From assembly GCA_044227705.1 (NCBI GenBank), contig JBGAWE010000242.1:1-6552 (forward strand): 6,552 nucleotides of DNA, in the 5' to 3' direction. Position 1 is the first letter of the stretch. The number at the start of each line of letters is the position of its first letter. Both the position numbers and the translations under genes were made by a program. Source of the stretch: JANOQP01 sp044227705. GTDB lineage: Bacteria > Bacteroidota > Bacteroidia > Chitinophagales > Saprospiraceae. Below the pieces are notes generated by a model that saw only the letters and a list, made by a program, of their open reading frames with translations, made no database searches and had not been told where the DNA came from. This document shows positions 1 to 5,991 of this stretch, piece after piece.

Positions 1-1399
1 TATTGGCCAGCACCGCCTCCAACTCGCTTGCCTTCACCCGCCGCGCCAATATCTTTTTGTCGCGGTCGAGCAGGTAGATGATGGGCAGCGGGAAGGCCGA
101 GAGGTCGCGCTCGGCCCGTGTCGGCTCTTTCGGCTCGATGAGGTTCGTCCAGTCGTACCCCTTTTTTTTGATGAACTGCAGCCACTCGTCGCGGCCCGCC
201 TCGTTCGTCGAGACGGCCACGGCTTTCAGCCCTTTTTCTTTGAAGTCGATGAAGGCCTTGAAAATATAGGGCAAATCCGCCTTGCAATGGTCGCATAGCG
301 GGCTGTAGAAAACGAGCATCGTTACCGGCGCGTCAAGTGAGTCGAGGACGAAAAGCTTCCCGTCAGGGTCGTAGGCATCAAGCGGAGGCGCGGTTTTCCC
401 AATCAAGGTCGTCCGGTTCACATCGGCCTTGAACTGGAGCCGCATCTGCGTTGCGTCGTCGAGCCAGGCGTGCTGGCCCGGTTGCTGGTACTTGTCGACG
501 AGGTGGACGAAGACCGTCGCACCCGGCCCCCATTCCGAGCTTTCGAACATGCGGATGAGGTTGACAATCGTCCAGATGTTGAAGTCGGGCCAGTCCTTTG
601 TTTTGGAAAGAATGAAGTCGCAGCCGTCGATGCTTCCTTTGTCCGTCTGCGGCCAATAGCTGTGCAGGAAACCCTCGACGCGGTCGGCGAAGACGTTGCA
701 ATAGAGGAGCCGCGAGTCGGCCCAGTCGACGTTGTCGAAATAGTGGTCGCGCAGCCAGTCGAGGTACTCGGGGTTGATGCGGCCGTCCTTTTTGGCGGGC
801 AGGTCGGCGGGCGGGTTGGGCGAGAACCCCATGAGGAGCATTTTCGTGTAGAGCCGCCCAGGATTCGCTGCGATGTGCTGCTCGGTCGCCGTGTTGACCT
901 GCCTGTAAAGGCTGTTCACGCGCTCTCTCGGCTCTTTCAGGTCGGCCGGGTCTTTGGTGGCGCGGGTTAGGAGTTCGTAGGTGCTGGCTGCTTGCTCAAG
1001 CTGCGTCAGCAACGGTGCAATGGCCATTTTATGGGCGAAAAAAGCCCGGTTTTCGTCTGAATTCCCCTCCACTTCCATCGAATCGGGCGCGGAGAGCCTC
1101 CCTTTCAGGGTAAAGACCTGAAAACTGTCGACCATGAAATCGAGCAGTTTCTTGGTTCGCTGCCCGGCGAAGTACATCCCCTGGGCCAGCGGTTCCTCGC
1201 CTCGAAAGGTGACGGTGCGGGTCGCCGCGTCGAATCGGGCCGAGTCGACGGCGTACTGTTCTTTCCCAAAGAAATAGCCGAGGGTGACGAAGCCGGTGTC
1301 GAGGCCGTCGAGCCGCAGGGAGATTTGAGAGGATTGGGCCGAAAGTTTCGAGGCAAGGAGGACGGCCGCCGCCGCCAGCATGGTTTTTGACATGAACAT
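1..1399 (-). CDS. Secreted/periplasmic thioredoxin-fold protein (DUF4369-DUF5106-TlpA/AhpC-TSA type), 3' end outside window
   Basis: Reading leftward from ATG at 1399, 466 codons run without a stop to the window edge; probably only a few C-terminal residues are missing. Residues 1-22 look like a signal peptide (K5, hydrophobic 8-18, S-A-Q near 20-22). Residues 24-115 resemble DUF4369, the N-terminal beta domain of Bacteroidota thiol-disulfide proteins. Residues 165-330 are a helical region like DUF5106. From 332 a TlpA/AhpC-TSA thioredoxin fold follows, with redox motif C369-D-H-C372 and probable cis-proline P439 in F-P-L-P. Family members act on thiols or disulfides in the periplasm; the substrate is not known. 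The Trp usual before the first cysteine is replaced (S-P-L-C), which is common in this subgroup. Starts at 1399 and 1393 are both in frame and no Shine-Dalgarno decides between them. It is divergent from the gene at 1554. The plus-strand open frames over it are antisense shadows. Confidence 0.9.
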   Translation of the reverse strand, partial: MFMSKTMLAAAAVLLASKLSAQSSQISLRLDGLDTGFVTLGYFFGKEQYAVDSARFDAATRTVTFRGEEPLAQGMYFAGQRTKKLLDFMVDSFQVFTLKGRLSAPDSMEVEGNSDENRAFFAHKMAIAPLLTQLEQAASTYELLTRATKDPADLKEPRERVNSLYRQVNTATEQHIAANPGRLYTKMLLMGFSPNPPADLPAKKDGRINPEYLDWLRDHYFDNVDWADSRLLYCNVFADRVEGFLHSYWPQTDKGSIDGCDFILSKTKDWPDFNIWTIVNLIRMFESSEWGPGATVFVHLVDKYQQPGQHAWLDDATQMRLQFKADVNRTTLIGKTAPPLDAYDPDGKLFVLDSLDAPVTMLVFYSPLCDHCKADLPYIFKAFIDFKEKGLKAVAVSTNEAGRDEWLQFIKKKGYDWTNLIEPKEPTRAERDLSAFPLPIIYLLDRDKKILARRVKASELEAVLAN

Positions 1400-1483
1400 G
1401 GTCTGATTTGAGGGCAAAACTCGAAAAACCGGACGGCATTTCCCCGAATCGCCTCCCGGCCCGTCGTAACCTTGCGGCCCTTT

Positions 1484-1546
1484 TGTGTCCCGAAGCTCCA
1501 TCTTCGGGCGTGATTTCATCCATCCGAAGCTGGGCTTCGGGACACA
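1484..1546. repeat. Twin-hairpin palindrome in the divergent intergenic region
   Basis: Two perfect 7-bp hairpins stand side by side: CCCGAAG (1489-1495) with CTTCGGG (1502-1508), and CCGAAGC (1524-1530) with GCTTCGG (1534-1540). The outer arms TGTGTCCCGAAGC (1484-1496) and GCTTCGGGACACA (1534-1546) are also perfect 13-bp inverted repeats, so one large cruciform can form instead of the two small hairpins. The layout resembles paired REP/BIME-type elements. The right end lies 7 nt before the ATG at 1554, so the element would be in that gene's leader if transcription starts upstream of it. The rest of the 1400-1553 gap shows no convincing promoter. Confidence 0.75.
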
Positions 1547-1553
1547 TTGCACA

Positions 1554-2849
1554 ATGAAAAAAGCAGCAATCCTACTCGCCGCACTCCTCCCCGTCTTCTC
1601 TTTCGGACAGGGCGCGGCAAACCTTTTTGAGTTCAAGAACGGCCAAATCTGGGACGGCGAGAAGTTTGCCCCAGCCAGTTTTTGGGTCTCCGGCAAACAG
1701 GTTTCAACAAAAAAGTCAGCCGCCGAACCGACCCGTGTTTTCGATTTGACCGGCCAGTTCGTCGTCCCGCCCGTCGGCGACGCAGGCTCCCTGAGCTTCG
1801 ACGGCGCAGAAAACCTCGAGTTCGTGCTGAAAAGCTGCCTTTCGGAGGGCCTTTTCTACGTCGCGCAGACCGGCAACTCGCAAGCTGGCCGCGCCGCCGT
1901 TTCTGAAAAAGTGAACCAGCCGCTCGGCCCCGACGTGTCGTTCGCCAACGGCGTCGTCACCTGCACGAACGGCGAGCCGTCGAACGACATCGAGACGCGG
2001 GCCTATCGGGCCAAGTTCCCCCGGGAGTGGCAGAAGAAGCTGGAGACGGCCCGGCAGAACCCGCTTCTTTTCAGCGACGCCTATTGGTTCGTCGACAGCG
2101 AGGAGATGCTCAAAATCAACTGGCCGCGCATCACTGCGATGAAGCCGGACTTCATCCAAATCTCGCTGCGCGATGTCTCGATGCCCGCCCGGCACGGCGG
2201 ATTGTCGCCCGAAATCGCCAAAAAGGTGGTGAAAAAAGCCCACAAAGCGGGTCTCCGCGTCTTCGCCAGCATCGAAACCGCCGCCGATTTCCGCGCCGGG
2301 CTGGACGCGGGCGTCGATGTTTTCAGCAACCTGCCCGGCCATGTCTGGGACGGTAAAGGTTCGCCCGACAAGTTTTTGTTGACCGAAAAAGACTGGAACA
2401 AGGCCAAAAAGAAGAAGGTCGCCGTAGTCTCGACCTTCGCTCGAACGGCCCTTCTGACCGGGGGGATGGACAAGAACGGCCGCTTCGTCAGCGACTCGGC
2501 GCAGGTCAGGGCGGTGCGCGGCCTTTACAAAAGCCACCTCCAAAACTGCCTCGACCGGGGCATCCCCTTTGCCCTCGGCTCCGACGAATGGGGCAAGACG
2601 AGCCGCACCGAACTGAACTTCCTCTTCCAGACCGGCTTCGCCACGCCTACTCAAATGCTCATGATGCAGACCGCTTGGACCCCGAAGACCATCTTCCCGA
2701 AGAGGAAAATCGGCAAAATCGGCGACGGGTTCGAGGCCAGCTTCCTCGTCCTCGAGGGCGACCCGACGAAGAACGTGCTCAACATCCGCCGCATCCTCAT
2801 GAAGTTCAAGGACGGGCAGCTGCTCCCTTCCGAGGAGGCGAAAAAGTGA
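1554..2849 (+). CDS. Secreted amidohydrolase-like protein lacking most metal ligands (probable pseudoenzyme)
   Basis: 431 residues. The start at 1554 is chosen because it gives a clean signal peptide (residues 1-19, ending F-G-Q); the in-frame start at 1485 only adds translation of the palindrome. The layout is that of metal-dependent amidohydrolases: N-terminal beta segment, V-V-P-P-V-G-D-A at 70-77, K-P-D-F-I at 197-201, G-L-R-V then E-T-A-A-D-F at 233-246, G-V-D then L-P-G at 253-262, and L-G-S-D at 341-344. Relatives as I recall them have D-A-H-x-H, F-I-K, A-H-x-E-T and A-H-L-P-G. Here the ligand positions read G78 and L80, Q202, S239 and N259, and only D344 is kept. The frame is intact throughout, so this is a diverged paralogue rather than a decayed gene. 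Hydrolase activity is doubtful; a binding or structural role is possible. The stop overlaps the start of the methyltransferase gene. Confidence 0.85.
   Translation: MKKAAILLAALLPVFSFGQGAANLFEFKNGQIWDGEKFAPASFWVSGKQVSTKKSAAEPTRVFDLTGQFVVPPVGDAGSLSFDGAENLEFVLKSCLSEGLFYVAQTGNSQAGRAAVSEKVNQPLGPDVSFANGVVTCTNGEPSNDIETRAYRAKFPREWQKKLETARQNPLLFSDAYWFVDSEEMLKINWPRITAMKPDFIQISLRDVSMPARHGGLSPEIAKKVVKKAHKAGLRVFASIETAADFRAGLDAGVDVFSNLPGHVWDGKGSPDKFLLTEKDWNKAKKKKVAVVSTFARTALLTGGMDKNGRFVSDSAQVRAVRGLYKSHLQNCLDRGIPFALGSDEWGKTSRTELNFLFQTGFATPTQMLMMQTAWTPKTIFPKRKIGKIGDGFEASFLVLEGDPTKNVLNIRRILMKFKDGQLLPSEEAKK
2833..2838 (+). promoter_or_regulatory. Shine-Dalgarno-like AGGAGG for the methyltransferase GTG start
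   Basis: AGGAGG lies 7 nt before GTG at 2846, an ideal spacing, and inside the last codons of the upstream gene. It favours GTG 2846 over the in-frame GTG at 2858 (19 nt away). The other genes in the window lack such a site, as is usual in Bacteroidota. Because GAG-GAG also encodes Glu-Glu, the match may be accidental. Confidence 0.55.
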
Positions 2850-3658
2850 ATCTGGCGGTGAACTACAAGCATCTCTTTCCCACCTTCCGCAACCGGTTTG
2901 TCTTTGTCAAAAAGCAGTTGGCGGTGCACGGCCCGTTCGGCCGCGCCCTCAACCTCGGCACCGGCGAGGGGGATTACGACGCAATGATTGCCGAGCGTTG
3001 CGCCAATCTCATCGGCTGCGATGTCAACGAGGACGACATCCGTTTTGCGCGGCAATTGAATGCTGGAATAACAAATCTCACCTATCAACTCGACGACGCG
3101 CTCAACTTGAGCTTCGCCGACGGCAGCTTCGACCTCGTCGTTTCGTCGGAGGTCATCGAGCACGTCGGGCGACCGGAGCGGATGGTCGAAGAGATTTCCC
3201 GAGTGCTGCGGCCGGGCGGGCTGGCCGTCGTCACTTTCCCGTCGGAGGATTTCCCGTTCACCTACGACCCCATCAATCGGGTAGGGCAGTGGCTGCGGCC
3301 GGGCGGCGGGCGGCTCGTTGCGCAGGGGGCCTATGCTTTTGGACACGAGTATCTGATTTCGCCCAAGAAATTCCGGGCGTGGGCGGCAGAGAACGGGCTG
3401 GAAATCCTGGTCGAGAAAAACTTGAGCGGCCATCTCGTCGGCCTCGCAGAAATCTACTGGACGGGCATTGTGCAGCGCATTTTCAAAAAGAACAACACCA
3501 ACCTGACCGAGGTCGACGAGTCGAGCCTAAAGTTGCGTCCGACCGTAGGAGAACCGGGGCTGGCGCGGGTAACGGACGGGTTCAACGCCGTCGATTCATT
3601 CTTTTTTGGACAAAGCCGCCGCTCGATCGGGAAGGGATTTGTCCTGCGTCGCCTGTGA
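2846..3658 (+). CDS. Class I SAM-dependent methyltransferase
   Basis: 270 residues from a GTG start. The SAM-binding Rossmann fold is clear: motif I L-N-L-G-T-G-E-G-D at 35-43, the acidic end of strand 2 (G-C-D) at 57-59, D-D-A-L-N-L-S-F at 83-90, then F-D-L-V-V-S-S-E-V-I-E-H at 95-106, and L-R-P-G-G near 121-125 followed by strand 5. This is the Methyltransf_11/UbiE-like pattern. Residues 140-270 are an extra C-terminal part with aromatic and basic stretches (G-H-E-Y at 166-169) that probably sets the acceptor, which cannot be read from the sequence. There is no signal peptide or membrane segment, so it should be cytosolic. Its GTG overlaps the TGA of the upstream gene by 4 nt, which implies co-transcription and probable translational coupling with a secreted protein. 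The stop codon is the first three bases of a palindrome shared with the convergent gene. Confidence 0.9.
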   Translation: MNLAVNYKHLFPTFRNRFVFVKKQLAVHGPFGRALNLGTGEGDYDAMIAERCANLIGCDVNEDDIRFARQLNAGITNLTYQLDDALNLSFADGSFDLVVSSEVIEHVGRPERMVEEISRVLRPGGLAVVTFPSEDFPFTYDPINRVGQWLRPGGGRLVAQGAYAFGHEYLISPKKFRAWAAENGLEILVEKNLSGHLVGLAEIYWTGIVQRIFKKNNTNLTEVDESSLKLRPTVGEPGLARVTDGFNAVDSFFFGQSRRSIGKGFVLRRL

Positions 3659-3689
3659 ACCGCAGCATGAATGCTGCACTACCGGTTCA
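3656..3689. repeat. Palindrome containing the stop codons of two convergent genes
   Basis: The inner stem GCAGCAT (3662-3668) and ATGCTGC (3671-3677) is perfect with a 2-nt loop. The outer stem TGAACC (3656-3661) and GGTTCA (3684-3689) is also perfect, with a 6-nt one-sided bulge (ACTACC, 3678-3683). The TGA of the methyltransferase is 3656-3658; the TAG of the DUF4239 gene is 3681-3679, in the bulge. It could act as a bidirectional transcription end, although only the plus side is followed by a weak T-rich stretch. Compactness and the intergenic site suggest a REP-like repeat. Confidence 0.7.
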
Positions 3690-4464
3690 TGTTTTCCAAC
3701 AAAATTTCGAAAGCTTCGGTCCCAACGCTGAACTCGCCACGGAACGGGTTGTCCATCGCCGCTACGAGGAAGACGAGCGAGCCGAGCAGAGCGGCAAAGA
3801 GTGCCGTCATCAAAACATGGACGCGGAAGCGGTCGGTCTGGAAGAACCACGTGATGACGATGTTGATGATGGCCCCGAAAAAAATGACATGCCAGACCGC
3901 CGACGGGAGGCCCTGACTCGTGGATTGGAGCCTTAATCTTCGATAGGAAATCAGCTCGTTGTAAGCACCGAACATGGCCTCCAGTATGATCTTCCCCGAC
4001 TCGGTTGACGGCTCCCAGGCTTCGAGCGAATGCTGAAAACGGGCCAGCCGCTCGGTGCCGCCTTTCGGGATTTTACCCTGCCGCTGCTGGGGCCAGGCAT
4101 CCTCGATGGTGTATCGGAGGTATTCCTTCAACTCCATTTTGAGGGTGTCGCGCAGCGGCTGTGGGACGGATTTGATGTCCTGTGCGAGGATGCCGAGGGT
4201 GGCGGCCTCGTTAGAAACTTTCGCGTCGACCTCGTTGAAGTTTTCCCACGCACCGACGGCGATGAGGCCGAGGGTGATGCCATAGATGGCGTTCAGCCCG
4301 GCCATGAAAAAGCTGACCACGTCGTTGTGCGCCTGCGGGATGATTCGGGTGTTGATAAAACGGCGGAAGGCCAGCAGCCCGGCGACGGCCAAGAGGACAA
4401 AAAAAGCGACTGTCATCAGCGCGAACTGCCAGGTGGGGAGGTCGTAGACCCAGAAAAAGTCCAT
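3679..4464 (-). CDS. DUF4239 family (bestrophin-like) inner-membrane protein
   Basis: 261 residues. Four hydrophobic segments lie in a 2+2 layout: about 13-33, 50-72, 189-208 and 215-237. The central soluble region (73-188) carries landmarks I associate with DUF4239: N-D-V at 47-49, A-W-E-N-F at 72-76, E-A-A-T-L at 86-90, a Y-x-x-Y/W-P stretch near 115-125, R-x-R-L near 176-179, and M-D-N-P-F-R-G at 237-243 after the last helix. The family is sometimes described as bestrophin-like, but transport activity is not established, so I assign none. The start at 4464 places the first helix properly; no Shine-Dalgarno is seen. A promoter match lies about 32 nt upstream at the edge of a long inverted repeat, so it can probably be transcribed independently of the DUF1573 gene. 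It converges with the methyltransferase gene, leaving 20 nt between the stops. Confidence 0.88.
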   Translation of the reverse strand: MDFFWVYDLPTWQFALMTVAFFVLLAVAGLLAFRRFINTRIIPQAHNDVVSFFMAGLNAIYGITLGLIAVGAWENFNEVDAKVSNEAATLGILAQDIKSVPQPLRDTLKMELKEYLRYTIEDAWPQQRQGKIPKGGTERLARFQHSLEAWEPSTESGKIILEAMFGAYNELISYRRLRLQSTSQGLPSAVWHVIFFGAIINIVITWFFQTDRFRVHVLMTALFAALLGSLVFLVAAMDNPFRGEFSVGTEAFEILLENMNR

Positions 4465-4495
4465 GTTTCGTTCGGGTTTTGTATGTTTTGACCGG

Positions 4496-4529
4496 CAAAC
4501 CTAAAAAGGCAAGTCATAAGAAGTCAAAA
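4496..4529 (-). promoter_or_regulatory. Candidate Bacteroidota sigma-70-type promoter for the DUF4239 gene
   Basis: On the minus strand TAGGTTTG (4503-4496) matches the Bacteroidota -7 consensus TAnnTTTG exactly. A TTTTG (4529-4525) lies 21 nt upstream, close to the usual -33 TTTG/TTG spacing. Transcription would start near 4490, leaving a leader of about 25 nt. The -33 element sits inside one arm of the inverted repeat at 4500-4590. This is a consensus match only. Confidence 0.5.
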
Positions 4530-4590
4530 GGCAAAAGCGGGCGGCCACCCAACTTTTGCCTTTTGACTTCTTACTCGTTGCCTTTTAGGT
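4500..4590. repeat. Long inverted repeat between the DUF1573 and DUF4239 genes
   Basis: A perfect 21-bp stem pairs 4517-4537 with 4553-4573 around a 15-nt GC-rich loop (4538-4552). Imperfect outer arms extend it on both sides (4500-4516 and 4574-4590, sharing TTGCC, TTTT and AGGT blocks), giving a palindrome of about 90 nt. The arms are built of short A-rich words (AAGTCAAAAGGCAAAAG type), unlike the GC-rich coding DNA around them, and resemble interspersed palindromic repeats of several bacterial groups. It abuts the DUF1573 stop codon (4593-4591), so it may also act as that gene's transcript end. No target-site duplication is evident. Confidence 0.85.
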
Positions 4591-5160
4591 TCAGTTTCCT
4601 TTTGCCGTCTGCGGCTGGTCTTTCCCTTTCACGGTTCCCTGAACGGTGATGAAAGTCTCCGTCGGGTTCGTGTTTGCCACGACGGTCACGCGCTTCGACT
4701 GGTTGCCGGGCTTGCCCGCGGTGTTGAAGTCCACCTTTATCTCGCCCGATGCGCCAGGGGCGACGGGGTCCTTTGGCCAGGTCGGGATGGTGCAGCCGCA
4801 CGAGCCACGGGCGTTGGAGATGATGAGCGGGTTGGCACCCGTGTTCTTGAACTTGAAAACGTGGACGACATGGTCGCCCTCGTTGACTGTGCCGAAGTCG
4901 AAGTTTTCCTCGTCGAACTTGATGGTGGTCTGTGGCTCGTCCGGGGCTTTTGGAGCGGGGTCGGGGCGAGATGTTTCGCCGACAGGTTGACTCGTCGGCT
5001 GCGGGGCGGGCCGCTCGGCGACTGGGGTAGCGAGGCTGGCCTCTTGGCGGATGCGGTCGCCCTCCGACAGGGCCAGTTTTCCGCCCTTGATGAGATAGGT
5101 GGTGATCCCGAGGCCGGCGAGGAAAAGCCCGGCGACAATCCATTTTTGATACCTTTCCAT
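4591..5160 (-). CDS. Membrane-anchored DUF1573 domain protein
   Basis: 189 residues. An N-terminal hydrophobic segment (about 7-24) is followed by K-G-G-K and has no obvious signal-peptidase site, so it is more likely an anchor than a cleaved signal. A proline-rich linker (about 45-78) leads to one DUF1573 domain (79-178), an immunoglobulin-like beta sandwich. It has the usual landmarks: F-D-F-G at 87-90, F-K-F-K-N-T-G at 102-108, S-C-G-C-T at 120-124, and V-A-P-G at 133-136 before the last strands. The domain is widespread in exported proteins of Bacteroidota; its function is not established. The C121-x-C123 pair is typical and might bind metal or form a disulfide. The anchor and linker would hold the domain in the periplasm. 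A -7-like element is 58-65 nt upstream, and the stop codon abuts a long inverted repeat. Confidence 0.9.
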   Translation of the reverse strand: MERYQKWIVAGLFLAGLGITTYLIKGGKLALSEGDRIRQEASLATPVAERPAPQPTSQPVGETSRPDPAPKAPDEPQTTIKFDEENFDFGTVNEGDHVVHVFKFKNTGANPLIISNARGSCGCTIPTWPKDPVAPGASGEIKVDFNTAGKPGNQSKRVTVVANTNPTETFITVQGTVKGKDQPQTAKGN

Positions 5161-5217
5161 GATTCAGGTTGATTTTGAAATGAGAGAAAAACCGGCCTTA
5201 CTGACTGGTTTGCGCCT

Positions 5218-5225
5218 CAAAAGTA
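5218..5225 (-). promoter_or_regulatory. Candidate -7 element upstream of the DUF1573 gene
   Basis: TACTTTTG on the minus strand matches TAnnTTTG exactly, 57 nt before the ATG at 5160. No TTG-type -33 element is at the usual distance. It lies in the loop and edge of a 6-bp hairpin (CGCCTC/GAGGCG). The rest of the 113-bp gap 5161-5273 has no clear terminator for the upstream gene, so read-through is possible. Confidence 0.35.
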
Positions 5226-5273
5226 GCGAGGCGACTTTCCCAGTCGGGTTCTTTTCCAAAGTTTAACCGTCGG

Positions 5274-5843
5274 TCAGCGGTTCGGCGCGGAGTTGTAGAG
5301 GACGGTGAAAACGGCCGCCAGCCGCATAGCCGGGCTGATATCGTCCGCCAATTGGTCGTCGATGGCCCAGTCGCGCAGGTCGCCGCGATAGAGGGTGTAC
5401 ATGTAGAACCGGCCGAGGTCGCGGTCTTGTGCGAGCCACTCCTCGGGCGAGTTGTATCGGGTTTTCAAATATATCTGGTTGTGGTCGTCGCTGATTTTCC
5501 ACTCGGAGAGGTCGCCGCGCCAGCGGGTCTTGATGGTGACAAGCTCGCCGCTCATGCGCAGTTCCCAAAATTCGGGGTCGTCGTTCCATTTCTGGCGGAT
5601 GGTGGCTCGGCCGCCATCGCAGTCGAGGTCCCATTCGTTCCAGCGGTCGAGGTCGGGCCAGCGTGTCTTGAGGCTGCAGATCTCCTCGGGCTGCGGATCG
5701 GGGTCGTCGGTCGTCGGCTCGGGGGTGGTGAAGAGCCGCCATTCGGCGAAGCTGTCGCTCCAGCGGGTGTGGACTTCGGTCAACGGTTGGCCAAAAAGCT
5801 GTGAATTGAGAAGGAAAAGGAAGAAGGCGGCGGTCTTTTTCAT
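5274..5843 (-). CDS. Small secreted Trp-rich tandem-repeat protein of unknown function
   Basis: 189 residues. Residues 1-19 form a good signal peptide (M-K-K, hydrophobic 5-12, ending F-G-Q), so the mature protein is about 170 residues and exported. I recognise no family. Nearly all of the mature protein consists of six copies of a motif like hydrophobic-x-T-R-W-x-x-D-x-x-x-W, with first aromatics at W28, W62, W86, W108, Y130 and Y152 and a second Trp 6-7 residues later in each. The last four copies are exactly 22 residues apart. An acidic, proline-rich insert (about 40-54) separates copies 1 and 2. Strong alternation suggests short beta-hairpins, an inference only. The protein is rich in W, D, E and R. 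The leader has no Shine-Dalgarno, and GATGTTTG upstream is a one-mismatch -7 candidate. A strong terminator 49 nt upstream isolates it from the preceding gene. Confidence 0.85.
   Translation of the reverse strand: MKKTAAFFLFLLNSQLFGQPLTEVHTRWSDSFAEWRLFTTPEPTTDDPDPQPEEICSLKTRWPDLDRWNEWDLDCDGGRATIRQKWNDDPEFWELRMSGELVTIKTRWRGDLSEWKISDDHNQIYLKTRYNSPEEWLAQDRDLGRFYMYTLYRGDLRDWAIDDQLADDISPAMRLAAVFTVLYNSAPNR
5358..5774 (-). repeat. Six-copy coding tandem repeat (22-residue period in the last four)
   Basis: Protein-level repeats in residues 24-162 of the secreted protein. First-aromatic spacings are 34, 24, 22, 22 and 22 residues. Copies 4 and 6 share the 11-base word AGGTCGCCGCG (plus strand 5509-5519 and 5377-5387), exactly 132 bp or two periods apart, which suggests duplication at the DNA level. 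Copies 1 and 2 are the most irregular. Confidence 0.75.
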
Positions 5844-5891
5844 GTTTTATTCGAGTTGAACCTCTGGGCAAACATCGGCAATCGGCCGTTC

Positions 5892-5930
5892 AAAAAAAAT
5901 GAGCCACCCCGGCGCACCGGGATGACTCAT
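5892..5930 (-). terminator. Strong intrinsic terminator
   Basis: On the minus strand, 5930-5917 pairs with 5912-5899 in an unbroken 14-bp stem (two G-U pairs) closed by a TGCG tetraloop and followed by a run of eight or more T (5899-5892). It lies about 60 nt after the stop of the gene at 5992-6552 and before the gene starting at 5843, so it should end transcription of the former. Confidence 0.88.
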
Positions 5931-5991
5931 CACAAAAGAGCGGTTAGTGAACCGGGTTTTTCCTCAAGGCCTGGGGAGAAACCGATTCAAA

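Noticed and set aside
470..970. Plus-strand open frame of 166 codons
   Set aside because: It lies antisense to the thioredoxin-family gene, whose domains and redox motif are clear; GC-rich coding DNA commonly opens the opposite frames.
1467..1474. TAACCTTG as a -7 element for the gene at 1554
   Set aside because: It has one mismatch to TAnnTTTG and no -33 element at a suitable distance.
1029..1547. Minus-strand open frame of 172 codons across the divergent gap
   Set aside because: It is Arg/Pro/Gly-rich, out of frame with the real thioredoxin-family gene, and translates the palindrome.
1485..1553. Upstream in-frame start for the amidohydrolase-like protein
   Set aside because: The extra 23 residues are a translation of the palindrome and would bury a good signal peptide that starts at 1554.
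1716..3433. Long minus-strand open frames (312 and 260 codons)
   Set aside because: They are antisense to the amidohydrolase-like and methyltransferase genes, which carry recognisable family motifs; these frames carry none.
2998..3936. Plus-strand open frame of 312 codons
   Set aside because: It is Arg-rich, out of frame with the methyltransferase, and continues antisense through the DUF4239 gene.
5274..5843. Reading the DNA repeats as a CRISPR-like or non-coding array
   Set aside because: The repetition is at the protein level with diverged codons inside an intact frame with a signal peptide; there are no identical direct repeats with spacers.
5940..5963. Small hairpin CGGTT-AGTG-AACCG followed by GGTTTTT on the plus strand as a terminator
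   Set aside because: No plus-strand gene reads into it, the stem is only 5 bp, and the minus-strand terminator nearby is far stronger.
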